A stretch of 35,432 bases of DNA from contig JAFAVH010000261.1 of NCBI GenBank assembly GCA_019242655.1, positions 1-35,432 of the forward strand, given 5' to 3'. Positions 23,839 to 33,416 of this stretch are shown one piece after another. Source of the stretch: Methylobacteriaceae bacterium. Its GTDB lineage: Bacteria; Pseudomonadota; Alphaproteobacteria; Rhizobiales; Beijerinckiaceae. The number at the start of each line of letters is the position of its first letter. Position 1 is the stretch's first letter. The position numbers were made by a program, and so were the translations under genes. The notes under the pieces are model-generated. The model did no database searches. It was given only the letters and a program-made list of their open reading frames with translations, and was not told the origin of the DNA.

Positions 23839-24563
23839 ACGCGCGCGCAATCGAGCACCCCGCCCGCAAGGAGGCGGCGCACCTCCTAATTGTCGACGAC
23901 GACAGTCGTATTCGTGCCTTGCTCGCGCGCTATCTCACGATGCAGGGGTATCGGATAACGACCGCCGCCAGCGCGGCGGATGCCAAAAGCCGGATGCAGA
24001 GCCTCGCTTTCGATCTTCTCGTGCTCGACGTGATGATGCCGGGCGGCAACGGAATCTCGCTCGCGCGAGACGTGCGTCAGGGCGAAGCCTGCGCAAGCGT
24101 TCCGATCATCTTTCTGACCGCCAAGGGCGGCGTCGAGGACCGTATCGAAGGCCTCGAGGCGGGCGGCGACGATTATCTCGCCAAACCGTTCGACCCGCGT
24201 GAACTGACCCTGCGTATCGCCGCGCTGCTGCGTCGAAGCAGGGAAAACGGGATTGTCGTCACCGAAGACGGCGTCGTGCATTTCGGCGGATTCCATTTCG
24301 ATCTCGCGCATGGCGACCTACGCTGCGGAGACAAACGCGTCGCGCTTGCTGAACGCGAACGTGAGATGCTGCGGCTTCTTGCGGGCGCGCGCGGCGATGT
24401 GGTGACGCGTCACGCGCTCGCTGCATGCGGCACGCCCTGCAATGAACGCAGCGTCGACGTGCAGATCAATCGCTTGCGCCGCAAGCTTGAATACGATCCC
24501 GCCGAGCCCGCTTATCTCATCACCGCGCGCGGCACGGGTTATCGCCTCGCGCTCGACGGATAG
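23835..24563 (+). CDS. OmpR-family response regulator (PetR/CenR-like)
   Basis: LLIVDDDSRIRALL, LVLDVMMPGGNG, IFLTAKGGVEDRIEGLEAGGDDYLAKPFDPREL; C-terminal wHTH; GTG start overlapping the MarR stop. Confidence 0.92.
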   Translation: MNARAIEHPARKEAAHLLIVDDDSRIRALLARYLTMQGYRITTAASAADAKSRMQSLAFDLLVLDVMMPGGNGISLARDVRQGEACASVPIIFLTAKGGVEDRIEGLEAGGDDYLAKPFDPRELTLRIAALLRRSRENGIVVTEDGVVHFGGFHFDLAHGDLRCGDKRVALAEREREMLRLLAGARGDVVTRHALAACGTPCNERSVDVQINRLRRKLEYDPAEPAYLITARGTGYRLALDG

Positions 24564-24572
24564 GCTATCGCG

Positions 24573-25940
24573 ATGAGCATCACCTTCCCCGCAGCGCTCG
24601 CCGGTCCACGCAGGGTCTACCGCGATTTCGCGCTGTGGCTGCGCCGGCAGATGCCGAAAGGGCTCTACGCGCGCGCGCTGCTCATCGTCATTCTGCCGAT
24701 GGTGCTCCTGCAATCGGCGGTCGTCTTCTTCTTCATGGAGCGGCACTGGCAGCTCGTCACTTTCCGCCTTTCCGCCGCGCTTACGCAGGACATCGCCGCG
24801 CTGATCGATGTTTATCAGAGCTATCCGCAGGATAAAAACTACGACACGCTGCAGCGCATTGCCGCCGAGCGATTGCGAATCGATCTCGATATTCTTCCGC
24901 CAGGCCCGCTGCCGCCGGCCTTGCCGAAACCGTTCTTCTCGATCGTCGATCGCGCGCTTTCAAACGAAATCCGGCGCCAGATCGGCCGGCCGTTCTGGCT
25001 TGATACGGTGGGACGCTCCGATCTCATCGAAATCCGCATCCAGCTCGACAACGCAGTCATGCGCGTCATCGCGCATCGCAGCCAGGCCTATGCGTCGAAC
25101 TCGCACATTTTCCTTATGTGGATGCTCGGCACGTCGATCGTCCTGATCCTTGTTGCGATCGCGTTTCTGCGCAATCAGATCAAGCCGATCCTGCGGCTCG
25201 CGCGCGCCGCCGAGGCTTTCGGCAAGGGACGGCAAGTCGGTTTCCGTCCGCAGGGCGCGCGTGAAGTCCGCCAGGCCGGGCATGCATTCGTCGAGATGAA
25301 GCGGCGCGTCGAACGGGCGATGGAGCAACGCACGGCGATGCTCAACGGTGTCAGCCACGATCTGCGCACAGTGCTCACACGCTTCCGTCTCTCGCTCGCC
25401 GTGATCGGCGACACGTCAGAGACGCGCGCGATGCAGAAAGACCTCGATGAGATGCAGCGCATGATCGAGGCCTATCTCGCCTTCGCTCGCGGCGACGGCG
25501 GCGAGACCTCGGTTCCGAGCGATATTTCCTCGTTGCTGAAGCAGGTCAAAGAGGAGCTCGGTGAGGAAGGTCACGACACGCAGGTGACGTTCAGCGGCGA
25601 TCCGATCGTGTCGGTACGCCCGGACGCTTTCAAGCGCTGCATCGCCAATCTCGTAGCCAATGCGCAGCGCCATGCGAGCAAAGTCATCGTCGATGGTTCG
25701 AACGATCAGCGTTTCCTGACGATCAATGTCGACGACGACGGTCCGGGCATTGCCGCCGAGCAGCGCGAGGATGTGTTCAAGCCATTCTTCCGCTTGGACG
25801 AGGCGCGCAACCAGGACGAGGCGGGCACCGGACTGGGCCTCGCAATTGCGCGCGACATCGCGCGTTCGCATGGCGGGGACATTCAGCTCGCGACAAGCCC
25901 ACTCGGCGGCTTGCGCGCGACCTTGCGTATTCCGCTCTGA
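24573..25940 (+). CDS. Membrane sensor histidine kinase (EnvZ/CenK-like)
   Basis: Two TM segments, HAMP-like linker, GVSHDLRTVLTRFRLSL, N/G boxes NLVANAQRHA, DDGPGI, GTGLGLAIARDIARSHGG. Confidence 0.93.
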   Translation: MSITFPAALAGPRRVYRDFALWLRRQMPKGLYARALLIVILPMVLLQSAVVFFFMERHWQLVTFRLSAALTQDIAALIDVYQSYPQDKNYDTLQRIAAERLRIDLDILPPGPLPPALPKPFFSIVDRALSNEIRRQIGRPFWLDTVGRSDLIEIRIQLDNAVMRVIAHRSQAYASNSHIFLMWMLGTSIVLILVAIAFLRNQIKPILRLARAAEAFGKGRQVGFRPQGAREVRQAGHAFVEMKRRVERAMEQRTAMLNGVSHDLRTVLTRFRLSLAVIGDTSETRAMQKDLDEMQRMIEAYLAFARGDGGETSVPSDISSLLKQVKEELGEEGHDTQVTFSGDPIVSVRPDAFKRCIANLVANAQRHASKVIVDGSNDQRFLTINVDDDGPGIAAEQREDVFKPFFRLDEARNQDEAGTGLGLAIARDIARSHGGDIQLATSPLGGLRATLRIPL

Positions 25941-26729
25941 TCAGATCGCGGGATCGTCGGCGATGTCGCCGCGCCGCGCCCAATCGCGCTCGGACCGATC
26001 GCGATAGCGCTCGCGGCTACCCTGACGCCAGTTGCGGCGGCTGGCGATTAGCGCGCGACCAACCGCCCGCAACGGCGCGGTAATGCGCTGCAAATCTTCG
26101 GCGCGCGCGACAAGCCGGTCGCCGCGCGTGAGCTCGCGGTCAAGCGCCGCCATCGTCGCGGAGAGTCCGGGATCGTCGTCGTCAAAGAAGGTGTCGAGCA
26201 CGCGATTCCACGCAAGCGCCAAACCCTGCAGTTTGAGCGAGCCGACCGGGCCTTCGCTGTCGATGCCGGCCGCTTCCAGCATGAAGCGCATCGAATTGAC
26301 GAGAACGCCGTTCAGCGCGGCGCTGCCCATGAGATCGCTGCGCGACCAGTCGGAAATGCTCTGCAGCGCGTCGCGGTAGGGCTTCAGCGCGTCGATGCGG
26401 CGCATCAGCACGTCAAAGAGCCGCTCCTTGGCGCTTTCGCCGGCGAGATCGGTTGTCGTGCCGTCGAGAACGATGCGGTCGATGCGGCGCGCGAACCCGG
26501 CAAGCACGGCGCCCTTCGAGGGGAAATGATCGCGGAAATCGGCGAGCGACATCCCGGCGCGAAGCGCGATGTCGGAGAGGGTGATGTCCTCCCAGCGCCG
26601 TTCGGCAGCGAGCTCCATGAGCGCATCGACAATGCGCGCCTTCGGTTCGCCGGTGCGTGGGGGCGAGATCGGCGCGGGCGCGCCCGTGCGCGAGGACGGT
26701 TCCGAGGACGGTTCATTGAATTGCGACAT
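25941..26729 (-). CDS. TetR-family transcriptional regulator
   Basis: ARIVDALMELAAERRWEDITLSDIALRAGMSLADFRDHFPSKGAVL HTH. Confidence 0.85.
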   Translation of the reverse strand: MSQFNEPSSEPSSRTGAPAPISPPRTGEPKARIVDALMELAAERRWEDITLSDIALRAGMSLADFRDHFPSKGAVLAGFARRIDRIVLDGTTTDLAGESAKERLFDVLMRRIDALKPYRDALQSISDWSRSDLMGSAALNGVLVNSMRFMLEAAGIDSEGPVGSLKLQGLALAWNRVLDTFFDDDDPGLSATMAALDRELTRGDRLVARAEDLQRITAPLRAVGRALIASRRNWRQGSRERYRDRSERDWARRGDIADDPAI

Positions 26730-26796
26730 GACTTCCTCCGGCCCTCCTATCTAGGGCCGGAGCGTGGCGCTCCAAGCGCGACGGAAGCGCCCGGCC

Positions 26797-27618
26797 TTAA
26801 CCGGAAAGTTCGGCGGCGCGGCGTTTCGCGGCTTCGACGGCGGCGTCCATGATTTTCTTCAATCCGCTCTCGCCCATGAGGATTGTGAGCGCCGCGGCCG
26901 TCGTGCCGCCCGGTGAGGTGACCTCCTCGCGCAATCGCGAGACCGCCTTTTCGGGCGAGCGATGCATGAGCTCGCCCGAGCCTTCGACGGTGGTGCGGGC
27001 GAGACGCGCCGCTAGGTCCGGCGGCAGACCCGCCGCAGCGCCAGCCTCGGCGAGGCATTCGGCGAGCAGAAACACGTAAGCCGGGCCGGAGCCTGAGACG
27101 GCCGTCACCGCGTCGAGATGGGTCTCGTCGTCGAGCCATTCGACGCGGCCGACGGCGGACAAGAGCTCGTCCGCGGTCGCGCGCTGCGCAGCGCTGACCT
27201 CGGGCGTTGCGTATGCGGCGCTGATGCCGCGGCGGATCGCGGCCGGCGTGTTCGGCATGGCGCGGACGATCCCGCTCGCGGCAGGCAGCCGCGCCTTGAG
27301 GTTTGCCGTCGTCTTGCCCGCAAGGATCGAGAGGACCAGCGTCTGCGGTCCGACAAGCGGCGCGATCTGCGGCGCGGCGTCATCCAACGTCTGCGGTTTG
27401 ATGGCGAGAAAGAGCACCGCCGGCGCGGCGATGTCGGCGATCGGCGGGTTGAGCCGCACGCCTTTGTAGCGCGCGGCCATCTGCGTCTCTTCGCTCGGAG
27501 CGGGATCGACGATCGTGATCGACGTGCCGTCGATCCCCTGCCCGAACCAGCCGCCAAGGAGCGCCGAGCCCATCTTGCCGGCGCCGACGAGAACAAGCGA
27601 AAGCGGGCGCTCGGTCAC
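26797..27618 (-). CDS. proC: Pyrroline-5-carboxylate reductase
   Basis: LVGAGKMGSALLGGW, RAMPNTPAAIRRG, ESGLKKIMDAAVEAAKRRAAEL, SGSGPAYVFLLAECLAEAG. Confidence 0.95.
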   Translation of the reverse strand: MTERPLSLVLVGAGKMGSALLGGWFGQGIDGTSITIVDPAPSEETQMAARYKGVRLNPPIADIAAPAVLFLAIKPQTLDDAAPQIAPLVGPQTLVLSILAGKTTANLKARLPAASGIVRAMPNTPAAIRRGISAAYATPEVSAAQRATADELLSAVGRVEWLDDETHLDAVTAVSGSGPAYVFLLAECLAEAGAAAGLPPDLAARLARTTVEGSGELMHRSPEKAVSRLREEVTSPGGTTAAALTILMGESGLKKIMDAAVEAAKRRAAELSG

Positions 27619-27636
27619 TCCAAAATTGTCCCTGTG

Positions 27637-28143
27637 TCAGGCGTGCCCGTGCGTCTCGAACATCGCCGCCTCGAGCGCCTCTTTGACGCTCTTGCCAGCC
27701 CAGACGACGAATTGGAAGGCCTGATAATAGCGCTCGCAATTCTCGAGCGCATTCGACAGCACCACTTCGCACTGGCGGCTATTGGGCATTGCGCCGCCGG
27801 CAAGGATCAGCGCTTGCCGGAACATAACGACGCCCTCGCCCGCCCACAGCTCGAAATGTCCGACCCAGATTTGCTCGTTGAGCGTCGAGACCAAGGTCAG
27901 GAGCTCCTGCTTGCGGCGCTCCGGCACTTTCAGGTCAAAGGCGCAGCCGATATGCAATGTCTCGAGCTCGGGAAGCCAGGTGAAGGCCATGTGGTAGTCC
28001 GCCCACGTGCCGGTCACGGAAATCGAGATTTCGTCATCATCCTCGCGATTGAATATCCACTCGTTCAAGGCGGCGAGGCGCTCGACGATGTCGACGGGAT
28101 GTTCGGCGCGTTCGGTTGCGGCTTCGGCGTGAAGGAGCGACAT
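27637..28143 (-). CDS. YbjN-domain protein
   Basis: ISISVTGTWADYHMAFTWLPELETLHIGCAFDLKVPERRKQELLTLVSTLNEQIWVGHFELWAGEGVVMFRQAL. Confidence 0.85.
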   Translation of the reverse strand: MSLLHAEAATERAEHPVDIVERLAALNEWIFNREDDDEISISVTGTWADYHMAFTWLPELETLHIGCAFDLKVPERRKQELLTLVSTLNEQIWVGHFELWAGEGVVMFRQALILAGGAMPNSRQCEVVLSNALENCERYYQAFQFVVWAGKSVKEALEAAMFETHGHA

Positions 28144-28394
28144 TTCTTGACCTGAGCGAGAGGGTTGCGGGCAGTTAGTGCGGTTCGGCCGAAGGCCGGA
28201 ATCAGAAGACGAATCAACCTCCTAGCCGAATATATACGGCGACGGAGTTTTGCCCGCTTCGCTCAAATCGCTGCAGCTGAGTGCGCCAAAACCTTGGGCG
28301 CGAACGCGTTTTTCCGGTTATCCCCTGCCGCGAGAGGCGCGCCAATCCACAGAATCGGGATGACGCGAAGATGGCAAGGTAAGCTCAAGGTCAG

Positions 28395-28676
28395 CTACGA
28401 GGACGCAGCCGAATTCCCGGCCGTCTGCGACGCCAATTTCGCCTCGAGCGCCTCGATGCGTTTGCGCAGCGTGTCGTTTTCGTCGCGCGCATGTGCGGCC
28501 ATGTCGCGCACCGCCTCGAACTCCTCGCGCGAGACGAGGTCCATCGTCGCAATCAGCCGATCGAGCTGCGCCCGCGCCAAAGTCTCGGCCTCGCGCCGCA
28601 CGCCGTCGGCAATGCCCGCCGCATCCGTCACCAGACGGGCGAGATCATCGAGAATGCGTCCACGTGGCTCGACCAT
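28395..28676 (-). CDS. ubiK: UbiK/BMFP-family accessory factor
   Basis: DDLARLVTDAAGIADGVRREAETLARAQLDRLIATMDLVSREEFEAVRDMAAHARDENDTLRKRIEALEAKL. Confidence 0.85.
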   Translation of the reverse strand: MVEPRGRILDDLARLVTDAAGIADGVRREAETLARAQLDRLIATMDLVSREEFEAVRDMAAHARDENDTLRKRIEALEAKLASQTAGNSAASS

Positions 28677-28747
28677 GTTCTCTCCTGCGGCTTTCCTATA
28701 TGTCGGGCCTTCCGGCGAAGTCCACGGGCCCGAGACAAGCCTGACGC

Positions 28748-29566
28748 ATGCTTTTTGCGATCCCCTATCCCGTCATCAATCCCGTTCTTATCCATATCGG
28801 CCCGCTGCCGATCCGCTGGTATGCGCTCGCCTACATTGCCGGCCTCATCCTCGGCTGGCTTTATGCGCGCGCGCTCGCCGGCCGTGAATCTCTGTGGAAC
28901 GGCGCGCCGCATCCGACCGTACAAAGCCTCGACGACCTTCTCGTCTATTGCGCGCTCGGCGTCGTCTTCGGCGGCCGCCTCGGCTACGTGCTCTTCTACA
29001 ATTTCTCTTTCTACGCCGCGCATCCCGCAGAGATCCCCGCCGTGTGGCAGGGCGGCATGTCGTTTCACGGCGGCCTCGCCGGCGCCGCGCTCGGCATCTA
29101 TCTCTTTGCGCGGCGCTATCAGGTGCCTGTCGTCAGCGTCTTCGATATCGGCTGCGCGGTCGTACCGATCGGACTTTTCCTCGGCCGCATTGCCAACTTC
29201 ATCAAACCGGAACTTTGGGGCCGCCCGAGCGACATGCCCTGGGCAATGGTGTTTCCGGAGGCCGGTCCCCTGCCCCGCCATCCGAGCCAACTCTATGAAG
29301 CGGGACTCGAGGGTCTCGTCCTTTTCATCGTGCTGGCGATCGCGATCCGGCTCGGGGCGCTGAAACGTCCGGGTGTGGTGAGCGGCATGTTCGGCATCGG
29401 CTACGGCATTGCGCGCATCATCTGCGAATTTTTTCGCGAGCCCGACCCGCAACTCGGTTTTCTCTTCGGCAACGCGACAATGGGCATGCTTCTGTCGCTG
29501 CCGCTGATCGCGATCGGCATCGCGGTTCTGGTCTTTGCCTTGCGCCGGCGGCCGCAGATCGCATGA
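28748..29566 (+). CDS. lgt: Prolipoprotein diacylglyceryl transferase
   Basis: GPLPIRWYALAYIAGLILGW, GGRLGYVLFYN, MSFHGGLAGAALGIYLFARR, GRIANFIKPELWGRPSDMPWAMVFP, PRHPSQLYEA. Confidence 0.97.
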   Translation: MLFAIPYPVINPVLIHIGPLPIRWYALAYIAGLILGWLYARALAGRESLWNGAPHPTVQSLDDLLVYCALGVVFGGRLGYVLFYNFSFYAAHPAEIPAVWQGGMSFHGGLAGAALGIYLFARRYQVPVVSVFDIGCAVVPIGLFLGRIANFIKPELWGRPSDMPWAMVFPEAGPLPRHPSQLYEAGLEGLVLFIVLAIAIRLGALKRPGVVSGMFGIGYGIARIICEFFREPDPQLGFLFGNATMGMLLSLPLIAIGIAVLVFALRRRPQIA

Positions 29567-30642
29567 ACGAGCTCATGCGGGAATTGCAGGAGATCATCAC
29601 GCAGGAAGGTCCGATCTCGCTCGAACGCTACATGAGCCTCGCATTGTCGCATCCGCGCTACGGTTATTACGCGACGCGCGAGCCGTTCGGCGCCGCGGGC
29701 GATTTCGTCACCGCGCCGGAAATCAGCCAGATGTTCGGCGAGTTGATCGGGCTTTGGGCCGCGGAGGTCTGGCGGCTTTGCGGCGCGCAAGAGCCGATTC
29801 GGATGGTCGAGCTCGGTCCCGGACGCGGCACGCTGATGGCGGATGCGTTGCGCGCGCTCCGCAGCGTGCGCGGACGCGCGAATGCGATCGAGGTGCATCT
29901 CGTCGAGACGAGCCCGCGCCTGACCGACATCCAGCGGCAAACACTCGGCGCATTCGAGCTGCCGGTTTCGTGGCATGCGAGCATCGCAGAGATTCCTGCG
30001 GGAGCAGCGATCTTCATTGCCAACGAATTCTTCGATGCTCTTCCCGTGCAGCATTTTGTCCGCACGGAGAACGGTTGGTGCGAGCGCGCCGTCGGCCTCG
30101 ATGGCAAGCGCAAACTCGCGTTTGGCCTGCGGCCTTATGCGGCGGAAGAGATTCGCCTGACTGCGCCTGAAGGCAGCGTTCTCGAGCTAAGCGCAGAGGC
30201 GCGGCACATCATGCGCGCCGTTGCGGCGAGGATTGCGTCAGAGGGCGGCGCCCTGCTCGCGATCGACTATGGCCACACGCAAACGCAATGCGGCGAGACG
30301 TTGCAAGCAATGCGCAGCAATCGCTTTGTCGATCCGCTGGACGCACCCGGCGAATGCGACCTGACCGCGCATGTCGATTTCGCCGCTTTGGCGCGCGCGG
30401 TTGAGGCTGCCGGAGCGCGCGTGCATGGTCCGGTCACGCAAGCTGCGTTTCTCTCGGCGCTCGGCATTGCCGAGCGCGCGCGAATGCTGAAACGCAATGC
30501 AAATCCCGCGCAAGGCGAGGCGATCGACGTCGCGTTGACGCGTCTCACCGATTGCGCAACGCCGACAGGCATGGGGCAGCTCTTCAAGGCGATGGCAGTC
30601 ACACAGACGGACATGCGCGCAATCCCGGGCTTTCCACGATGA
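29563..30642 (+). CDS. SAM-dependent methyltransferase, MidA/NDUFAF7 family
   Basis: GPISLERYMSLALSHPRYGYYATREPFGAAGDFVTAPEISQMFGELIGLW, ELGPGRGTLMADALRAL, IANEFFDALPVQHFV, ALLAIDYGHT. Confidence 0.92.
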   Translation: MNELMRELQEIITQEGPISLERYMSLALSHPRYGYYATREPFGAAGDFVTAPEISQMFGELIGLWAAEVWRLCGAQEPIRMVELGPGRGTLMADALRALRSVRGRANAIEVHLVETSPRLTDIQRQTLGAFELPVSWHASIAEIPAGAAIFIANEFFDALPVQHFVRTENGWCERAVGLDGKRKLAFGLRPYAAEEIRLTAPEGSVLELSAEARHIMRAVAARIASEGGALLAIDYGHTQTQCGETLQAMRSNRFVDPLDAPGECDLTAHVDFAALARAVEAAGARVHGPVTQAAFLSALGIAERARMLKRNANPAQGEAIDVALTRLTDCATPTGMGQLFKAMAVTQTDMRAIPGFPR

Positions 30643-31415
30643 ATGCCGCCCCGCCATTCATCACGGCCGCTTCGCTGGCGCATCCAGGCACACGCCATGC
30701 CTTCTTCACGCGCGACGGCGGCGTGTCGGGCGGGGTCTATGCCAGTCTCAACGGCGGCACCGGCTCGCGCGACGATCCTGAAAACGTGCGCGAGAACCGC
30801 AACGGCATGGCTGCCGCGCTCGGCGTTTCCAGCGAGCGTTTCCTCGTCCCGTTCCAGGTCCATTCTGCCGACGCGATCGTCGTGCGCGCGCCCTGGCAAG
30901 GCGAACGCCCGCGTTGCGACGGCATCGTCACCAATACGCCGGGACTTGCACTCGGCGTCACCGGCGCCGATTGCGGCATGCTGCTCTTCAGCGACGCAAA
31001 GGCGCGCGTGATCGGCGCGGCGCATGCCGGCTGGAAAGGCGCGCTCAACGGTGTTCTCGAGGCAACGCTCTTGCAGATGGAGAAGCTCAGCGCGCGCCGC
31101 GCCGACATCGCCGTCGCGCTCGGTCCGATGATCGGCGGCAAAAGCTACGAGGTCGGACCTGAATTCGTCGCGCGCTTTATCGGCGCCGATCCCGATTACA
31201 CGCGGTTCTTCACGCAATCGGACCGCGCGGGCCACGCCTATTTCGACTTGCCGGCTTTCATCGCGATGCGCGCGGAAGAAGCGAATGTCGGCAGGTTTGA
31301 AGACCTCGCACTCGATACGTATGCGGATGAGAGCCGCTTCTTTTCATATCGCCGCATGACGCATCGCGGCGAAGTCGATTACGGGCGGCTGATTTCTGCG
31401 ATCGTCATCGACTGA
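30639..31415 (+). CDS. pgeF: Peptidoglycan editing factor PgeF (multicopper/laccase-domain family)
   Basis: HAFFTRDGGVSGGVYASLN, VHSADAIVV, GVTGADCGMLLFSD, GAAHAGWKGALNGVLEATL, ALGPMIGGKSYEVGPEF. Confidence 0.93.
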   Translation: MNAAPPFITAASLAHPGTRHAFFTRDGGVSGGVYASLNGGTGSRDDPENVRENRNGMAAALGVSSERFLVPFQVHSADAIVVRAPWQGERPRCDGIVTNTPGLALGVTGADCGMLLFSDAKARVIGAAHAGWKGALNGVLEATLLQMEKLSARRADIAVALGPMIGGKSYEVGPEFVARFIGADPDYTRFFTQSDRAGHAYFDLPAFIAMRAEEANVGRFEDLALDTYADESRFFSYRRMTHRGEVDYGRLISAIVID

Positions 31416-31430
31416 GCACGACTGTAAGCA

Positions 31431-32720
31431 TCATGCAAGCGAAACCGGCGGCGCCTCCCCATCCGGACTGTCGACATAGTCCCGCGGCACCAGCCGCAGC
31501 ACTGCAAGGATCAGCGCGTAACACAGCGTGGTCAGGACGGCACAGAGATAAAAGCCGCCGCGCATCTCGTAGAGATGCGTTCCGAGCACGTCGCCGAACC
31601 GCGAGGAAACGTAATAGAGGCCGCCCGACATCATCAAGGTCGTGCCCTGAAGCCCGTGCGGGCACGAGCGTATGATGAGCGCGAGATAGGCCGCCGTCGC
31701 CATGCCGCCCATGAGCCCCATCGCCGCGGCGGCGACGAACGCGTCCCGGATCGACGGCGCGAACAGCAAGGGAATGTATTGCGGTATCGCGACGATCGTT
31801 CCCCAGAACAACAGCCGCTTCAGCGGCACATGGCGGCAGAGAAAGCCGAATATCATGTAAGTCGGGATGAACGATGCGGCAAAAATCGCGTTCCACACGC
31901 CCCAATCTGCGTCGCTCGCATGCAGCGTATTCTGCAGGTAGAACTGGAGCGGCGTCGTCGAGCCCGGTGCAAAATTCCACAGGAGCCAGATCGTCAAAGA
32001 GCAATAAGCCGGCCAATGCCGTGCGACGCGCTTCAGATCCTTCAGCGGCGTGAATGTCGTGCCGTGCTCGAGATGCACATTGTCGAAGACGCTGCGCGGC
32101 CGCAACGCGGAATAAATAAAGATCGCGCCCATGCTGGCGGCGCCGACCAGAAAGAGGATACGCGCCGCGGCATCGGTATGCTCGGCTTCGAGACGCTGGC
32201 TCAAGCTGCCGCCGAGCACCAAAGCGAGCACGCCCGGAATGGAGGTGAAGATATTCCACACCGCGCTGACCTGTCCCGACATTGCGTGCTGCTGGCCAAG
32301 CGTCGAGGTCAATCCATTCTGCGCGCTGGCGACGAAAAGCGAGGCCATCGTCAAGAGCACCATTGCCGCGAGGAGGCTGCCGTAAGAGATCGGGATGAAA
32401 GCGAAGGTGAGATAAAGCACGGCGCCGGTTGCGCCGAAAATCGCCAGGAGGCCACGGTCCTTGATGCCGAAAGGATTCCAGGTGTCGCGCAGCAATCCGA
32501 AAACGAAGGAGAGGTAAAGCGGGATCGCGGCGACGAGGCGAAAGCGCGCCACCTCGCTCGCCTCGAGATGCAGCTTGTTCTTCAACAAAAAGCTGACGGG
32601 AATATCCATGAGCCCGCCATTCGGGTCTGCAAGAGAGACGAGAATGATGAGGCCGCCGAGATAGGCGAATGCCCGCCATCGCTCGGTCGGCGGCAGCGGC
32701 GTCGGCGCGGTTTCGCTCAT
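31431..32720 (-). CDS. MFS transporter
   Basis: 430-aa protein with about 12 TM segments; start MSETAPTPLPPTERWRAFAYLGGLIILVSLADPNGG at 32720; the 600-aa ORF extension upstream overlaps the methyltransferase gene. Confidence 0.85.
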   Translation of the reverse strand: MSETAPTPLPPTERWRAFAYLGGLIILVSLADPNGGLMDIPVSFLLKNKLHLEASEVARFRLVAAIPLYLSFVFGLLRDTWNPFGIKDRGLLAIFGATGAVLYLTFAFIPISYGSLLAAMVLLTMASLFVASAQNGLTSTLGQQHAMSGQVSAVWNIFTSIPGVLALVLGGSLSQRLEAEHTDAAARILFLVGAASMGAIFIYSALRPRSVFDNVHLEHGTTFTPLKDLKRVARHWPAYCSLTIWLLWNFAPGSTTPLQFYLQNTLHASDADWGVWNAIFAASFIPTYMIFGFLCRHVPLKRLLFWGTIVAIPQYIPLLFAPSIRDAFVAAAAMGLMGGMATAAYLALIIRSCPHGLQGTTLMMSGGLYYVSSRFGDVLGTHLYEMRGGFYLCAVLTTLCYALILAVLRLVPRDYVDSPDGEAPPVSLA

Positions 32721-33409
32721 CACGCCTTGCGCGCAGTAAACGTCGCTCGCAGCTGATTGTGTCCGACATTCCGCGCGCTTTGCTCGCCGGAAAAGCCGTG
32801 CGCGGCGAGCAGGGTGAACATGTCTTCCGGCGCGTAGCGCGTCAGACCGACCTCGTTGCGCAAACGCCTGTAGTCGGAAAAGAACGTCCTGCCCAAGCCG
32901 CCGAGCGCTGCGATCAGGAAGCCGCCACGCCAGGCAAAATCCAAGAGCTCCTTCACGTCCGCGACCGCATCGAGGTCGGGCGGCAGAACATCGGCCAGAA
33001 CCAATCGCCCGTCCGGTTTCAGTTTTTGATGCCAGATATCGAGCAAATCCTCGAATTCGCGATGCTGCAAATATTGCAGCAGCGAATTGGCAATGATCAG
33101 ATCGAGAGACACCTCGCCGATCGTCTCCAGCCCGTTCGCCGAGAGAACGACGATATTGCGATAGCTGGCGAAGCGCCCACGCAATTTCTCCCGCACGCTT
33201 GGCGCGGCATCGTAGAGGTAAAGCGTGCCGCATTTTTCTGCGAGGGACGCGGCGGAGAGCGCCTCGCCACAGCCGTAATCAAGCACGGACGCAGCCGGCG
33301 ACGGGATATAGGCGGCGAGATCGCGCGCGATCCGATCGTAGTGCAGCGTCTTATGGCGCGCGTTGACATAGATCGAATGCTCGCCGTTCCAGAAGTCGCG
33401 CCAGCTCAT
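32720..33409 (-). CDS. Class I SAM-dependent methyltransferase
   Basis: SVLDYGCGEALSAASLAEKCGTLYLYDAAPSV, LIIANSLLQYLQ, GRLVLADVLPP. Confidence 0.85.
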   Translation of the reverse strand: MSWRDFWNGEHSIYVNARHKTLHYDRIARDLAAYIPSPAASVLDYGCGEALSAASLAEKCGTLYLYDAAPSVREKLRGRFASYRNIVVLSANGLETIGEVSLDLIIANSLLQYLQHREFEDLLDIWHQKLKPDGRLVLADVLPPDLDAVADVKELLDFAWRGGFLIAALGGLGRTFFSDYRRLRNEVGLTRYAPEDMFTLLAAHGFSGEQSARNVGHNQLRATFTARKA

Positions 33410-33416
33410 CGGCGCA

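Noticed and set aside
27118-28155. 345-aa plus-strand ORF opposite proC/ybjN
   Set aside because: Antisense shadow; proC and YbjN frames are unambiguous.
31575-32756. 393-aa plus-strand ORF opposite the MFS gene
   Set aside because: Arg/Glu-rich antisense shadow without motifs.
31405-32769. 454-aa minus-strand ORF overlapping the MFS gene
   Set aside because: Arg-rich out-of-frame translation; the MFS frame (31431-32720) has a coherent TM pattern.
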